Shown here one piece after another: positions 20,481 through 31,500 of a stretch of DNA of 64,000 bases. The DNA comes from Henricia sp. BOLD:AAB3569 (lineage: Eukaryota > Echinodermata > Asteroidea > Spinulosida > Echinasteridae). A program made the translations under genes and the position numbers. The stretch spans positions 2,365,001-2,429,000 of the forward strand of contig JBBELK010000480.1 in NCBI GenBank assembly GCA_037783545.1. The letters run 5' to 3'. How positions within the stretch are numbered: position 1 is the stretch's first letter; each line of letters starts with the position of its first letter. The notes under the pieces were generated by a model that was not told the DNA's origin, made no database searches, and worked only from the letters and a program-made list of their open reading frames with translations.

Positions 20481-20859
20481 AGTGGTTTTCTGTTACAACT
20501 TTTCTCCGGGTGTTGCATGAATCATGGAGCATGAATGCATAACTATAAATCCACTATGATGCATCTGCAGTATACAGTGCATGAATGACAGTTTTAATGT
20601 CAGAGAACGAAAAACATAATTTGTTAAAAATATGAAGTTATGACGTGACTGTAAATTGTTCTTACTGTATTATGTAGTAAAAGACAACAGATTGGAGAAT
20701 GTCATTTTTTTAAAGTAGATATTATAGTAGTAGTTCTTTTTGGCACAAAGTCAAATTAAATCAAATTTTATGCAAACTATTGATTCACATTTGCTAATAA
20801 GCATCATACATCAATTTAAATAATCTTAAAGACCCTATGTATCATTTGCAAGATAAAAC

Positions 20860-21605
20860 AGTTCGCTGAGAAACAGTTCGTTGAGGGCGTTCGCCCTTTC
20901 AGCGTTCCGCATACGCGAACGGTGCGCCAACAACGTTCGCCAACGTTGGCCAACAAACTGTTGGATTAGTCCCAGCGGTCGTATAATAGCGACGTTGTAA
21001 TGTGGCTTGCCGCTGCTTACCAATTTTTTGAAGAAATGTGACATGTTGCCATTAATTGTGTAGTAGCCAGCGATAAGGGAGAAAACAACGAAAGGTATGG
21101 CAAGCCAAATGCCCAATAATTCGATAAACACTGTTTTTCGAAAAACAGTGTTTATCAGTTGATCAACAAAGTTTATCTCGAAATACTTTGTTTATCGGCG
21201 AAAAACTATGTTTATCGGCGAAAAACAGTGTTTATCGAGATAAACTTTGTTTATCGAGTGATAAACAGAGTTTTTCTCGAAAAACAGTGTTTATCGGTTG
21301 AAAAACCTTGTTTATCGGCGAAAAACCGTGTTTATCGGCGATAAACATTGTTTATCGAATTATTGGGCATTTGGCTTGCCATAGTAAGGTGCAATTTATT
21401 TGTAATTTTCAAAACTGCAAACCATCGTCTTTCATGTCGCGTGCGCCATTTTGAAATGACTCGCGAACATCGCGGGAAACTTAAAAGTTCGTTGGCCAAC
21501 GTTGGTGGCGCACAATACGTTCCACTTGAAATTGTTGGCCAACGTTTGCAAACGTTCGCGTATGTAGAACGCAGCCCCTTTGTTCGTTTTGATGTAAAGT
21601 CAATA
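20860..21605. mobile_element. Family F element, copy 1, carrying a hairpin array
   Basis: Arms rich in AACGTTGGCCAAC, with GCGTTCCGCATACGCGAACG at the left and ACGTTCGCGTATGTAGAACG at the right. Inner arms share ATTTCTTCAAAA- and ATGGCAAGCCAAATGCCC-type sequence. Confidence 0.75.
21092..21382. repeat. Short tandem palindromic array inside a perfect inverted repeat
   Basis: ATGGCAAGCCAAATGCCC(AATAATTCGATAAAC) and its exact complement flank about 220 bp of roughly 20-bp units such as GTTTATCGGCGAAAAAC. The units are themselves quasi-palindromic. Confidence 0.85.
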
Positions 21606-22854
21606 AAAGGTAGCCTTTTTTAACTTTGAAGATTTCATTGCACTAAATCACAGAAAGAGGGCGCTGTTTGGAGTGCATCACTTCAGGAAGGGAAAAGTAA
21701 AGAAAAACATACGACTTCAAGCTGGAATTGTGGCAAATTGCTGCAGTTTCCACCCTCAGTTTTGTCATGGCTTACAACAGGAAACATGTAAAACAAACTC
21801 GAATAGCCATGGATTACAAAGTTCGAGCAAGTTTGAGAAAAAAAAGTGGAATCTTTTGTGCACAGTTGAATGTGATTTTCCTGTTTGCCTCTTCTGACAT
21901 CACAACCTTGATCAGAATATGCATATGCATTAGCATAAAAGCTAAAAACCTTTGTTTTAACCCCCAAAACAAGCTCCAAATAGGATTTTTATGACTGTAA
22001 CTGATTAGAGTAGTTTCATAGCATAGATTTCATTGATAAAAATCCCTAATCACGGGCTCTTTAAACGAAACCCAATTTTAAAGAATTTACAATAGTTTTC
22101 AGAGGGTTATTTGTAATGACTTCATGAAGAACATGTATTTCATTTTTTTTTTAATATTCATGTAACCTGACACAAGCACTATAGTGTAAGCTACAAATTT
22201 TTTAAAAATTTACATAAAAATTTAATTATCCACACAATACATTTTGCAAAATGATACACTTTCAAATTAAAATGTCTGCTCTAAATACAAAATTTGATCT
22301 CTGGCAGAACTACAAAAATAACTAAGTAACTACAAGTCTATAAGTGCAATTCTAATTACCAAAATAGAAATATAACATTTTGTCTGCGAGATAGTAATTA
22401 AGCACCTTAAATGTTGATCTAATGCTCGTCAAAATGTCTAACACAAACTTATATTTAAGTACATATAATTATTATAAGCACCATCAAAAAACATATTTTA
22501 AGGTCTTATTTTTAACTAAGGAAATTAAAAGACTAGACGTGACTACAATAGAAATAGAAAAGCATGTTAAGTAACTCCTCAAAAAGGTAAAAAGTTTGCT
22601 TTGGTTTTCACTGGTTTTTGTTCTTAAATCATGTACAAATTTTGAAAATATAATTTAAATAACACACAATTTCTAGCTAGGTGTATTAAAGGTTAAAGTA
22701 TGATTTGCATAGTACATAAAAATGAGCGCGCGCACCATCATTTTTAAAACCATCAATTGTTTTCTTCAATAACAATTTTGGTACCATTGCTCTGATCACT
22801 TTAAATAAGATTTACATAACGTATTGGGTTACTAGTAAATGTTATACTAAACCC
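21606..22854. other. AT-rich intergenic stretch
   Basis: No gene seen. 22063-22125 (AACCCAATTTTAAAGAATTT ...) is shared with 55595-55660, marking an otherwise unrecognised repeat. Confidence 0.5.
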
Positions 22855-23096
22855 TTTAAAGGAGCGTGTTTAGATTTTTGCACAAAATGGATTTTGTTTT
22901 CACCTAAGAATCATATAAAATGATTCAGAAAACAGGACATTTGTGGTCTCCAATTTTGATGTGGAACCAGATAAATTAGTTTGTAGACAAAACATCGGTG
23001 GTATTTTGAGTATCAAAAATGGTATCAAAATCTCCACACCTATGGGGAAAAAAATGGGGGGTTAAAAAAATGTGATCTGGACACGCTCCTTTAAGA
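22855..23096. mobile_element. Family C miniature element, copy 4
   Basis: Ends TTTAAAGGAGCGTGTTTAG and GACACGCTCCTTTAA. Nearly complete and short. Confidence 0.85.
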
Positions 23097-23239
23097 GGAA
23101 TGTAGGTTGTTCACATGACCAAGCAGTTGCTGACATTTTGAGCTAGCTAGGGCTAACTAGGCAGATGATCTCACCGTTGAACATAAAATATAACCAGTAC
23201 AAAATCAGGCAGTGAGCAATTTAAAATTAATTACTAATG

Positions 23240-23386
23240 GAGCTTCTGCACCGGCGGCCATGACAGGGGGCAGATTTTATTATTTAAATGATGTAACAAT
23301 AGAACCACAAAGTGCCTACTCATGCATGACACGAGGTGACAATGTGACTGCCCCCTGTCATGGCCGCCATGCAAAGGCTCTATACA
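23240..23386. mobile_element. Family E palindromic miniature element, copy 2
   Basis: TGCACCGGCGGCCATGACAG ... CTGTCATGGCCGCCATGCA, arms about 35 bp. Confidence 0.85.
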
Positions 23387-23544
23387 TGTACCAACTTTAT
23401 GACACTTGGGAAAACCAGCATCACGGCAAATCCAGTTTAGCCTGTATTGTTATGGTCATTTTGGCCTCGAGTGAAGGCCAATTGTAAATGACAATATGGC
23501 CCTGAACAGAAGTCACATGACCTTATATATAGCCTTAGATTTGT

Positions 23545-23760
23545 GGGGTGTTATGGCCGAGCGGTCTAGTGCGTCGAACTCAAGTTCCTGTGCCAGTACT
23601 AAAATGTGGGTTCAATTCCGGGCCGCAACAGGTTGTGGCACTTGTGCTCTTGAGCAAGGCACTTAATCACACGTTCTCCATCCTTCGGAAGGGATGTAAA
23701 GCCGTTGGTCCGGTGTGTTAGGTAAGGTAACGCACTTTAAAGATCCCGGAGCATTTCTTT
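23545..23760 (+). mobile_element. tRNA-derived SINE (tRNA-Leu-like head)
   Basis: Head GGTGTTATGGCCGAGCGGTC with a long variable arm and B-box GTGGGTTCAATTCC, followed by a tRNA-unrelated body (GAGCAAGGCACTTAATCAC, GATGTAAAGCCGTTGGTCC). Body sequence recurs at 62310-62390 and 62921-62955. Confidence 0.8.
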
Positions 23761-23913
23761 GTGAAGAGAAGGGGAGGGATTCCCCGGTGTCTCTGGCCAT
23801 TTCTAATTCATCATGGGTTTTCCTCACGCTTGCCGCGCGAGCGACAGTGCTTTTGAGGAATCCTTGGTTTCAGTACCAGAAAGAAATAATAATAACATGT
23901 TCTACAAAGTCCA

Positions 23914-23950
23914 CTTGACAGATACCATTTAACATTTCCTTCATGTCTTG
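23914..23950 (-). pseudogene. Copy of the SMKR1 stop-codon region
   Basis: 31 identical bases to 24444-24475, which spans the SMKR1 stop codon and start of the 3' UTR, 530 bp apart in the same orientation. May be a partial gene duplicate or an unusually long target duplication around an insertion of about 500 bp. Confidence 0.6.
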
Positions 23951-24443
23951 GCCAACTCACGCCCGAGTCATTTTGATGTAATTTAATAAATTTGGTCATG
24001 TTATGCCGAAAAGAAACGATTTCTATACTTTCCAGAAATTGTATTGGGTTCCGTTCCTTATGACTGTCCCATTCCTACCAAACTTTCAAACGACGATCTT
24101 AATTTACTCCGCAGTTTTTCAAATTAATAACAGGGATGCATGCTGACGAATGTAATGGAACGGATTTCCCAGTATGCTTTAAATAGCAGCCAATCGTCGA
24201 CGCGGACAACGGCCAGCATTACCGAGTACATGTATCACATGCATGCACGGTGTTTACAATCTGCGCGCGTTACATTTGAATGCCTGCAATTATGCTACAA
24301 TGCACTGCCAAGCGTCCTGATTGGTCCAGCAGAGGCGACAAGATTTCTGTCGCTAGTCCCACCGCCAAATGGGGCCTTTTTCAACAGGGCCACTGTACGC
24401 AGGAGTTAGGGAGTGCGTTAAAGGGGCACTGTTGCAAGAGGAT
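23951..24443. other. Stretch between the two SMKR1-end repeats
   Basis: About 490 bp of moderate GC with no recognised feature. Might be an insertion if the flanking 31-bp repeats are its target duplication. Confidence 0.4.
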
Positions 24444-24472
24444 GACTTGACAGATACCATTTAACATTTCCT

Positions 24473-24778
24473 TCATTTCTTCTTTTTCTTCTTGCCTTTC
24501 CCTTTTTTCTTTCCCTTGGGGGCATCCGGCCACCCAAACCCCCTCATTTCCAGAAGTTCCTGCACTCCATGAGCGATGTAATAAGCGTTCGTCATGGCGG
24601 CAGGACTCATTAAATCCACCGGTTTCTTGGCAAGTTTCCCGATGGGCGAGGCCGACCTGGCTTTTCGTCCTTTCTTCTTGCCTCCTGGACTTTTACTCCT
24701 GCTGCGGCTTCTACTCCCCTTCTTGGATTGCCGTGGTAATGCCTTGGCGCTTCGGCTGTAGCCTGCCTTTTTGCCAGG
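24473..24778 (-). CDS. SMKR1: SMKR1 main coding exon
   Basis: 306 nt, phase 0, ending TGA at 24475-24473. Composition is strikingly Lys-rich at both ends around the conserved SPAAM...YYIAHG core. A 31-bp stretch covering the stop codon and early 3' UTR recurs at 23914-23945. Confidence 0.88.
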   Translation of the reverse strand, partial: PGKKAGYSRSAKALPRQSKKGSRSRSRSKSPGGKKKGRKARSASPIGKLAKKPVDLMSPAAMTNAYYIAHGVQELLEMRGFGWPDAPKGKKKGKGKKKKKK

Positions 24779-25562
24779 CTGTGGGAGATATGAAAAAAAA
24801 AAATGTACATGTAAAACTAAAACTTAAAAGAACAATAAAAGCTCATTTGCATATCGTTGCTAGAATTATATAATATTGGATGGCTTTGAGGGTGATATGA
24901 GAATATACCGCGTCATGAAAATACAGAACGAGCCGAAGGCGAGTTTGGTATTTTCATGACGAGTGAGGTATATTCTTAAATCACCCGAAAAGACATCCAA
25001 TATTATTATTGTTATATAAAATGAAGCTTTGTTTTGAAAGATTTCCGCGAGATTTTTGTCCGTTTGGTGTTGAAAACTTCAGTTTACAACTGCATGTGCT
25101 TTTGTTATATTGTTGTACAGTATTTTTTGTTACTGTACTCCTGTGCGCGTAGCACAACCCATGGTGCATTGGACGCCCCCCAGCTATGGCGGATATACAG
25201 CATGTACAGGGAAGTAGACTTTCGTTACCGGATTGGTCTATAGTAAAACCAGGGAACTGTTTCCCTCAGCTCAGCATGCCGCAGCTAGCTGAGGTTACCT
25301 CGGCTCGAATTTTATCATGTGGTTAGATAACCACATGATAAAATTCGAGCCGAGATAACCTCGGCTAGCTGCGGCTGTGGTGCTTAAGTTTAGTCTTTAG
25401 ATAGTAATGGACATTTCACTAAGTTTCAGATTACCAGCTAATGTTTAGAACCAGGACAGGTAGGCCTACCATGCCCATGGCATGGCCTGCATGGTACCCT
25501 ATCGATAATCCAATCGTCAAAATGATCATCACATCTTTTTGCCCAAAGCCCAAACTTACCAT
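24473..25562 (-). CDS. SMKR1: Small lysine-rich protein 1-like (SMKR1)
   Basis: The main exon (24778-24473) encodes 101 residues plus TGA. It has a Lys/Arg/Ser-rich N-terminal half ([18 protein letters not shown]), then the diagnostic block [36 protein letters not shown] and an all-Lys tail. This matches vertebrate SMKR1 (DILSPAAMLNLYYIAHN, RGFHWPGAPKGKK). Acceptor ATCTCCCACAG is clear and the exon is in phase 0. The best first exon ends at 25560 with ATG|GTAAGT, so it contributes only the initiator Met and the protein would be about 102 residues. The molecular role of the family is not known to me. It lies about 6 kb upstream of NRF1 on the same strand. The N-terminal basic part is longer than in the human protein. 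The 781-bp intron holds two palindromic elements. Confidence 0.85.
24884..25210. mobile_element. Element U, copy 1 (SMKR1 intron 1)
   Basis: Palindromic part GAATATACC...CGTCATGAAAATAC / GTATTTTCATGACGAG...GGTATATTC, followed by ATATAAAATGAAGCTTTG and GTCCGTTTGGTGTTGAAAAC. Inverted counterpart at 31584-31945. Confidence 0.7.
25277..25375. repeat. Long near-perfect hairpin
   Basis: GCCGCAGCTAGCTGAGGTTA...CACATGATAAAATTCGAGCC: arms of about 48 bp with two or fewer mismatches and almost no loop, in SMKR1 intron 1. Confidence 0.9.
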
Positions 25563-25680
25563 GTTTACAAATTAGCTGTTTAAAAGCCGTGAAACACGTG
25601 ATCATTTCCTTTTCTTTAAGCTTCCTCCATGATATGATGGGTCCTATCCTAGAATGCGAATGACTCACTCAGACTGGAGT
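25560..25680 (-). CDS. SMKR1: Candidate SMKR1 first exon (5' UTR plus initiator ATG)
   Basis: On the minus strand the sequence reads AAACATG|GTAAGT, a near-consensus donor directly after an ATG. Splicing to 24778 gives Met-Pro-Gly-Lys-Lys, like the vertebrate start Met-Pro-Gly/Ala-Lys. Two short upstream ATGs occur, one followed at once by a stop. The 5' limit is arbitrary. Confidence 0.5.
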
Positions 25681-26009
25681 CAGACTCAGTCATGAACATG
25701 GTCATGAAGAAGTAATTTCAGTTTTCTACCACGCTGTTTTCTCATCAGCTCATCAGCAGAGCAAGTTATTAAACTTACACCTTATCGGGAAATGACTAAA
25801 AAATAATGGTTGACCAAACTCATCATTAACATTTTGCACATTTTGGAATGCTAAAATAAACAAAGAAAGTGATACATTTTTCTTAAAACCAAACACGATC
25901 TGTGAAAGACACACCACCGGCCGTACATATCCGATATCCATATGCTATTGTTGCCATGGCTACATGCAACCAGCAACACTTGAGGGCGCAATTCACTCCG
26001 CCTGCGCCT

Positions 26010-26432
26010 GAGCGTGCGTTCCACATACGCGAACGTTTGCAAACGATGGTGCAACGTTCGCCAACGTTCGCCAACAAACTTTTGTTTTGTTCGCGATGTT
26101 CGCGAGTCATTTCAAAATGGCGCACGCGACATGAAGGATGACAGACAATAGTTTCCAGTTTTGAAAATAACAAATAAATCGTACCTTTGGTGGTTTCTTC
26201 TCTTATCGCTGGTGAGACACATTCAAAAGCAACGTGTCACAGTGACATTTCATCAAATATTTGGTAGGCAACAGTGAGCCACATTACAATGTCGCTACGA
26301 CCGCTGGGACTGTGGGCGCCGCCATCTTGGCAACGTATTTTGGCCATTTTGGCAAACAATCCGTTCCACATTGAGCAAAACGTTGGCGCCAACGTTAACA
26401 AATGTTCGCGTGTTTGGAACGCACGCGGTCGG
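26010..26432. mobile_element. Family F element, copy 2
   Basis: Ends GCGTTCCACATACGCGAACG and GTTCGCGTGTTTGGAACGCA. Interior GTTCGCGAGTCATTTCAAAATGG, CGCCGCCATCTTGGCAACG. Confidence 0.8.
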
Positions 26433-26621
26433 ATCGGATCAGCCGTTGATTGGCTGAATGATGAACATTAGGGAGGTTTAGATGCTCGTTAAACGCGAAC
26501 GTGAACGCGAAATGCTTGGATCACTTGATCGTTACTTTGAGAAAATCTTAGAACCGAAGAAAACAAAAATCCACAAATGTGACTTTCGTGGCAAGATAAC
26601 TCTTTTGCCGTGACCAAGGCT

Positions 26622-27055
26622 GCGTTCCACATACGCGAATGTTTGCAAACGTTGGCAACGTTGGCCAACAATTTCGAGTGGAACGAATTGTGCGCCACCA
26701 ACGTTCCATAACGTTGGCCAACAAACTTTTGGATTGTCCGCGATGTTCGCGAGTCATTTCAAAATGGTGTCCATGACATGAAAGATGACAGACGATGGTT
26801 TGTAGTTTGGAAAATAACAAACAAATTGCACCTTTCGTGGTTTTCTCCCTCATCGCTTGCGATACACAATCAATAGCAACGTGTCACATTTCCTCAAAAG
26901 ATTGGTAAGCAGCAGAGAGCCACGTTACAACGTCGGTACGACTGCTGTGACCGAGGAGGCCGCCATCTTGACAATGTATTTTGGCAAACAATCCATTCCA
27001 CATGAGCAAACGTTGGCGCCAACGTTAACAAACCGTTCGCGTGTTTGGAACGCAG
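26622..27055. mobile_element. Family F element, copy 3
   Basis: Same layout as copy 2: GCGTTCCACATACGCGAATG ... TTCGCGTGTTTGGAACGCAG. Confidence 0.8.
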
Positions 27056-27124
27056 CCCAGTGTCGTTAATCTTGCCGTTCGCGCGCGCAGGAGTATACTC
27101 GTGTAAACACGAGTACACGCCCGA

Positions 27125-27245
27125 ACGCAGCCAAAAGTTCGTTGGCCAACGTTGGCCACATTGGTGGCGCACAATACGTTCCACTCGAAATTGTTGGCCA
27201 GCGTTGCCAACGTTTGCAAACGTTCGCGGATGCGTAACACAGCTC
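27125..27245. mobile_element. Family F element fragment, copy 4
   Basis: Single arm: AAAAGTTCGTTGGCCAACG ... AACGTTTGCAAACGTTCGCG. Next to CAGGAGTATACTCGTGTAAACACGAGTA, itself a short hairpin. Confidence 0.75.
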
Positions 27246-27297
27246 TGGTTCTCTCAGCATACTTCATATCATGCATGTGGCATTTTCCATTAAGGTG

Positions 27298-27525
27298 ATG
27301 GCGCGCCAGTAGGAAACTTTTGTAAGTTGCGCGCCAGTTAGAAGGAACACTTTTGTAAATGGCGCACCAATAGAGAACTTTTTAAGAGGTACGCCAGTAC
27401 AGTAGAATGAGTGCCGCCGCGCCAGTAGGAGGGATTTTCTAAGTGGCGCGACAGTAGAAGCAGGACTTTTGTGAGTGGCGCGGCAGTAGAAGAAGGATTT
27501 TTGTGGCGCGGCAGTAGAAACCCGC
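27298..27525. repeat. Degenerate tandem repeat, about 35-40 bp unit
   Basis: Six or so units of GGCGCGCCAGTAG...AACTTTTGTAAGT with many changes. The core GCGCGGCAGTAGAAG is CpG-rich. Confidence 0.7.
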
Positions 27526-27534
27526 GATGTGATG

Positions 27535-28115
27535 ACCTCCTGATCCTCCTCCTCCCCCACTACCCCTCCACGCCCACCCCTCGTCCCCACCCATCCCATC
27601 CTCGCCCCCTAACCAACCTCCCCACCCACTCCCTCAACACCCACCACCACCCTCGCCCTGCCCACCCATCCCCACCACCCCGTCCCCACCAACCCCATCC
27701 CTAACCATCCCCACCCACCTTCTCCCCACCCACCTTCTCCCCACCCACCCTCTCCCCACCCACCCCTCCATGTCAAATTTTTCGCCACCCCTCCCCTGCC
27801 TATACAACATCTCCACCCACCCCTCCCTGCCCCTTCCCGCCCCGCCCACTCCCTCCCATCAACTCCTTCCCCGCCAACGCCCTCCCCCGACACCCTTCCT
27901 GCCCATCCTCTCCCTACTGACCCCCTGTCCGTCGACCCCTCCCCACGGACCCCTTACCCGACCCCCTCCCGAAGCACACATCCCCACCAACCCCTACCCC
28001 ACGCTCTACCCTCCCCCAGGCTCAATGCATCCCATACCTAGTATACTCGGTACCCACTCCCCCTCTCCAACCCCTGGCTCTAGCCCGGCACCCTTCCGGG
28101 CTCGCCTTTTATCCT
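27535..28115. repeat. 570-bp C-rich polypyrimidine tract
   Basis: Almost purine-free on the plus strand (CCCCACCCACC-type), G-rich on the minus strand. Long open frames on both strands (Pro/Ser/His-rich or Gly-rich) are composition artefacts. Confidence 0.85.
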
Positions 28116-28339
28116 AATTTTAAAGAAGCAAAATAAAAAGTCGTAAATAATGAATTTGGTTAATTAATAAACAACTAAAAAGAGTTGATGCAAAATATTG
28201 TACAGTGCCACAACTTTTTAACAAAAATATAAATAGAAGTTCGTTTCCAGAGTTTGTAAACACGAATAAATAAATCACAGCTTTGTTCTAAGCTGATTTA
28301 AATGCATAAAATCACGCGAGGGCGCTATATCAAATCTCT

Positions 28340-28541
28340 GTTCGTGACAGGTCCAACCAGCGCTAGCAGCCAGCGGAATGTTTTGTTGCCCGAACGCTCG
28401 CACTGCTCCGCTCCTTCGGCAATAAAACCTGTTTTTCTGTCGGCTGCAAAGCTGGATAATTGCCGCTTTACCTCGATAAAGGAGCCCAGTTACTGAAAAG
28501 TCTGCCTCTGTGGAGTTTTCACCTGAAAAGCGTCAGAATGG
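28340..28541 (+). CDS. Candidate first exon A of the HMG-box gene (ATG G|GTAAGT)
   Basis: GC- and CpG-richer stretch ending CAGAATGG|GTAAGT, a consensus donor in phase 1. Joined to 34887 it gives Met-Asp-Met-Leu. The CpG-rich setting fits a promoter and 5' UTR. It could instead belong to an unseen transcript; the start of the exon is not defined. No other plus-strand gene is visible to claim it. Confidence 0.4.
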
Positions 28542-31500
28542 GTAAGTTGCAGCGATGTTTTGATGGTGGTTTTTCCTTTGTGATTTTAGTTTTTTTTGGC
28601 GAGGGGCTGTGAACGCTTCGCGTCGCGGTTATGGCGAAGGTGCTCGCTGTTTTATTTTTCTTGCGCCGCGAGATCTTCTCCCCAATTTGCAGTGGAACTG
28701 CGGGGGTTTTTCGGCATGGTTTTCCCCCTTCCCCACCGCCAAGAAGTGACCTGAGCAGTTCATCGAGTCCTCGGTGATGTTGCGGTAAAGATAGGGAAAC
28801 ACGTGGGAAGAGTTCGGGAGATAAAGAACAACATTAGAGCGCTCAAAATAAGAAGAGAAATAGGTTTTCTTTGTGTTCTCTTTGTTTGGGCACAGGGCGC
28901 CATGCCTGCTGTAGAAAACGCCATAGAACCAACACACAACGCTATATGACTCATGACAGCTGCGTGTTGACCAATCACAGGCCAGCATTTCTCTCATATG
29001 TATATGTATGTACAAAGGCTAATGCTTATTTTTTATTTATCTAGCACAAAATGGGTCTATGTGAAATGTTATGGTGCGAGAATTATACAAATGGAATATT
29101 GTTTATATAGATTTATCATTCAAGAGGGAAAGTAGATAAATTTGTATTTGATATTTTATTTTTAGAAAAATATATTTGTGACTGCATTCATCTTTAGTTT
29201 TGACTACTTTATTTCATTTTTAGTTCAAAAAGTGTGTTGTGTTTTTGTTTTGGGGGTGGGGGCGGTGGTGGGGTGGGTTGGGGATGACATTAAAACAAAC
29301 TTATTAATTTGCTGGCAGTTATTAATTAACATTTTAATTTACATTTAATTTATTTTTTATTTATTTAATACATTTTTTTTCTTTTCAGTATTTTATACAG
29401 AAAGTAAAAATTAGTTTTAAAATTAAACTTCTTTGTAATTTAGCCATTCAAGGCAATTTGTCAAGTTAAATTTTGTTTTATTCATATACTACGGATTTTG
29501 TTATATTTTGTATTTGGTGTGTTTTGTGAAAATGTTTTGTAAAAAAACAGGCCTATACATTGTACTTTCAGCTATCTAAGTACATGTAGTGCTATGGCAT
29601 CTCAACTTGTTTTCATACTCGGAATCTTAAGTGATAGTTTTTATAGTTCAGTTTATTGAAGCTCCTTGGGACATTGCATGTTACCTTGTTATTAACATGG
29701 AATTTGGGACATAATATTTCCCTTGTTATAAGCAGAATGTTGTATTAACAGTACTATTATTATCGTGGTTTGACATTTAATTTTGATACAGTTTGGCCAT
29801 AATTGTACATTGGCCAGATGGAATGTGTCAGCTGTATAAATAATATATTGTATTAAGGTCAAATGTAACAACAGGCGCCTTAACACTATGAAGTCTTTGT
29901 TCTGAATGTCAACTTAGGGTCATGACCACAAACCAGCACAAAGTCTATCTGACATAAGGGACACTGGCTCCATTCAGGCCCCAGATTTTCAATAACAGAT
30001 CGCTAGATTACATTGCTGGCCAGTACTTGCTGAGGGAATTTCTCTAATGTGTTTTGGTTGTTCATGTTCATAATGGCATGGTTCACAGTTTGTTGAAAAG
30101 CTGAAGGTTTTTTGTGTGTGTGTGATATGAATTCCAGTTGAGTTGGCTGTTGGGGGACCAACATTTTGACAGATTTACATGTAGGGAGGTCAGTTGGATA
30201 AGAAAAGAGGTCACTTTCAAGACAGTAAGCCTTTTTCTTGTAGAAATTTTATTTGTCATTTTATAGTCTAAAGTAAAAAATTAAAAAAATACCAGTTCAG
30301 TTGATCGTCCACATAATGTTTTGAAACCCAATTAACGACATATTGCATGATTGGAAAACTTTTAAAATCACGAACTAAACATAACTAAAGAATAAAGTTG
30401 ATAAATTGCCCTACTAGAAATTTCAGAAAACCTGAAAAATGTATGCATGTTTTTTGTGCTAAAAGAATGGTAAAAAAAAAATTGTCTGCAGACAATTTTA
30501 AAAAAAAACACCATCTTACACGGAAAAAAATCATGTGATGTTTGTTACCATTGCTATCAACACTTGTGAGTTTTGAGGTGGCAATTTGGCCACAAAAATT
30601 CCAGGTAGGTCGGGTTACCGTAAACACATTTATTTTGTTTGGCCTTAGTATAAAAATGCCATCAAATTTAGTTCAATAGGTGCTACCTAATAATTTAAGT
30701 TTTAAAAATCATTCTTCAGGGACCCTTCAAATTTCACTTTATGATCCTAACATTATTTTATGTTTTAGCTCTCTACATTTTTAAAATAATGATTTGGCAT
30801 TGGAATACATGTAGACCCACAACAACTGAAATTTTCCAATTTTATTTGGCTATTTCGAAGATTTATTTAACTAGTAGAAAACGTTCATTTAAAAAAATGT
30901 TTTGCCAAGCTTTTATGATGATAATGGCCATAAATTTGGTTCCCCCGCTACAAATGGATCAGTCCATGGCTATTATTATAACAGGAAACATCTATAGGTC
31001 ATTTTGGGGGTGACTCACCCTCTCGAACCGACACTAAAATTTGTCCATATTGCTTACTTGCAGACTTTAATCTTCTGAATTACTACTACCTCTCCCCACT
31101 CTACCGCTGTTTCCTGTGCCATTATTAAACATGCAGAACTTACCATGTTGTATCGATCGCCCGCATGAAACAGCGGAGTGATACATTCAACAGCCAGCAA
31201 TAATAATCCAGTGAATTACTTTATAGTATCGCGTTACTGCGATTCTGCGCTATAGTGTTACTATACTGAGTTAGAGCTGAGCAGGGAATGAACGGACTGG
31301 TTCGGAGTGTGATTGCCCATTACTATTACCTCGGATACTGGAATCTGCAGCCCGGCTTTTGTTTACTCAGTTGATTCTGCGGGAAAACCATGGACTGTGG
31401 GCTAGTACCGTTCATTGACGTGATATCTTTACGTCTGTGTGTGTATGTGGGATGGGGGAGGGGGGTTGGGTGGGGAGGTCATTGCAGAAAAGTGGAATTA

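Noticed and set aside
27471-28117. Proline-rich and glycine-rich open frames on both strands
   Set aside because: Products of the C-rich low-complexity tract; no domain and no splice context.
28629-29015. 128-residue minus-strand frame near candidate exon A
   Set aside because: No recognisable domain, and SMKR1 has a better first exon at 25560.
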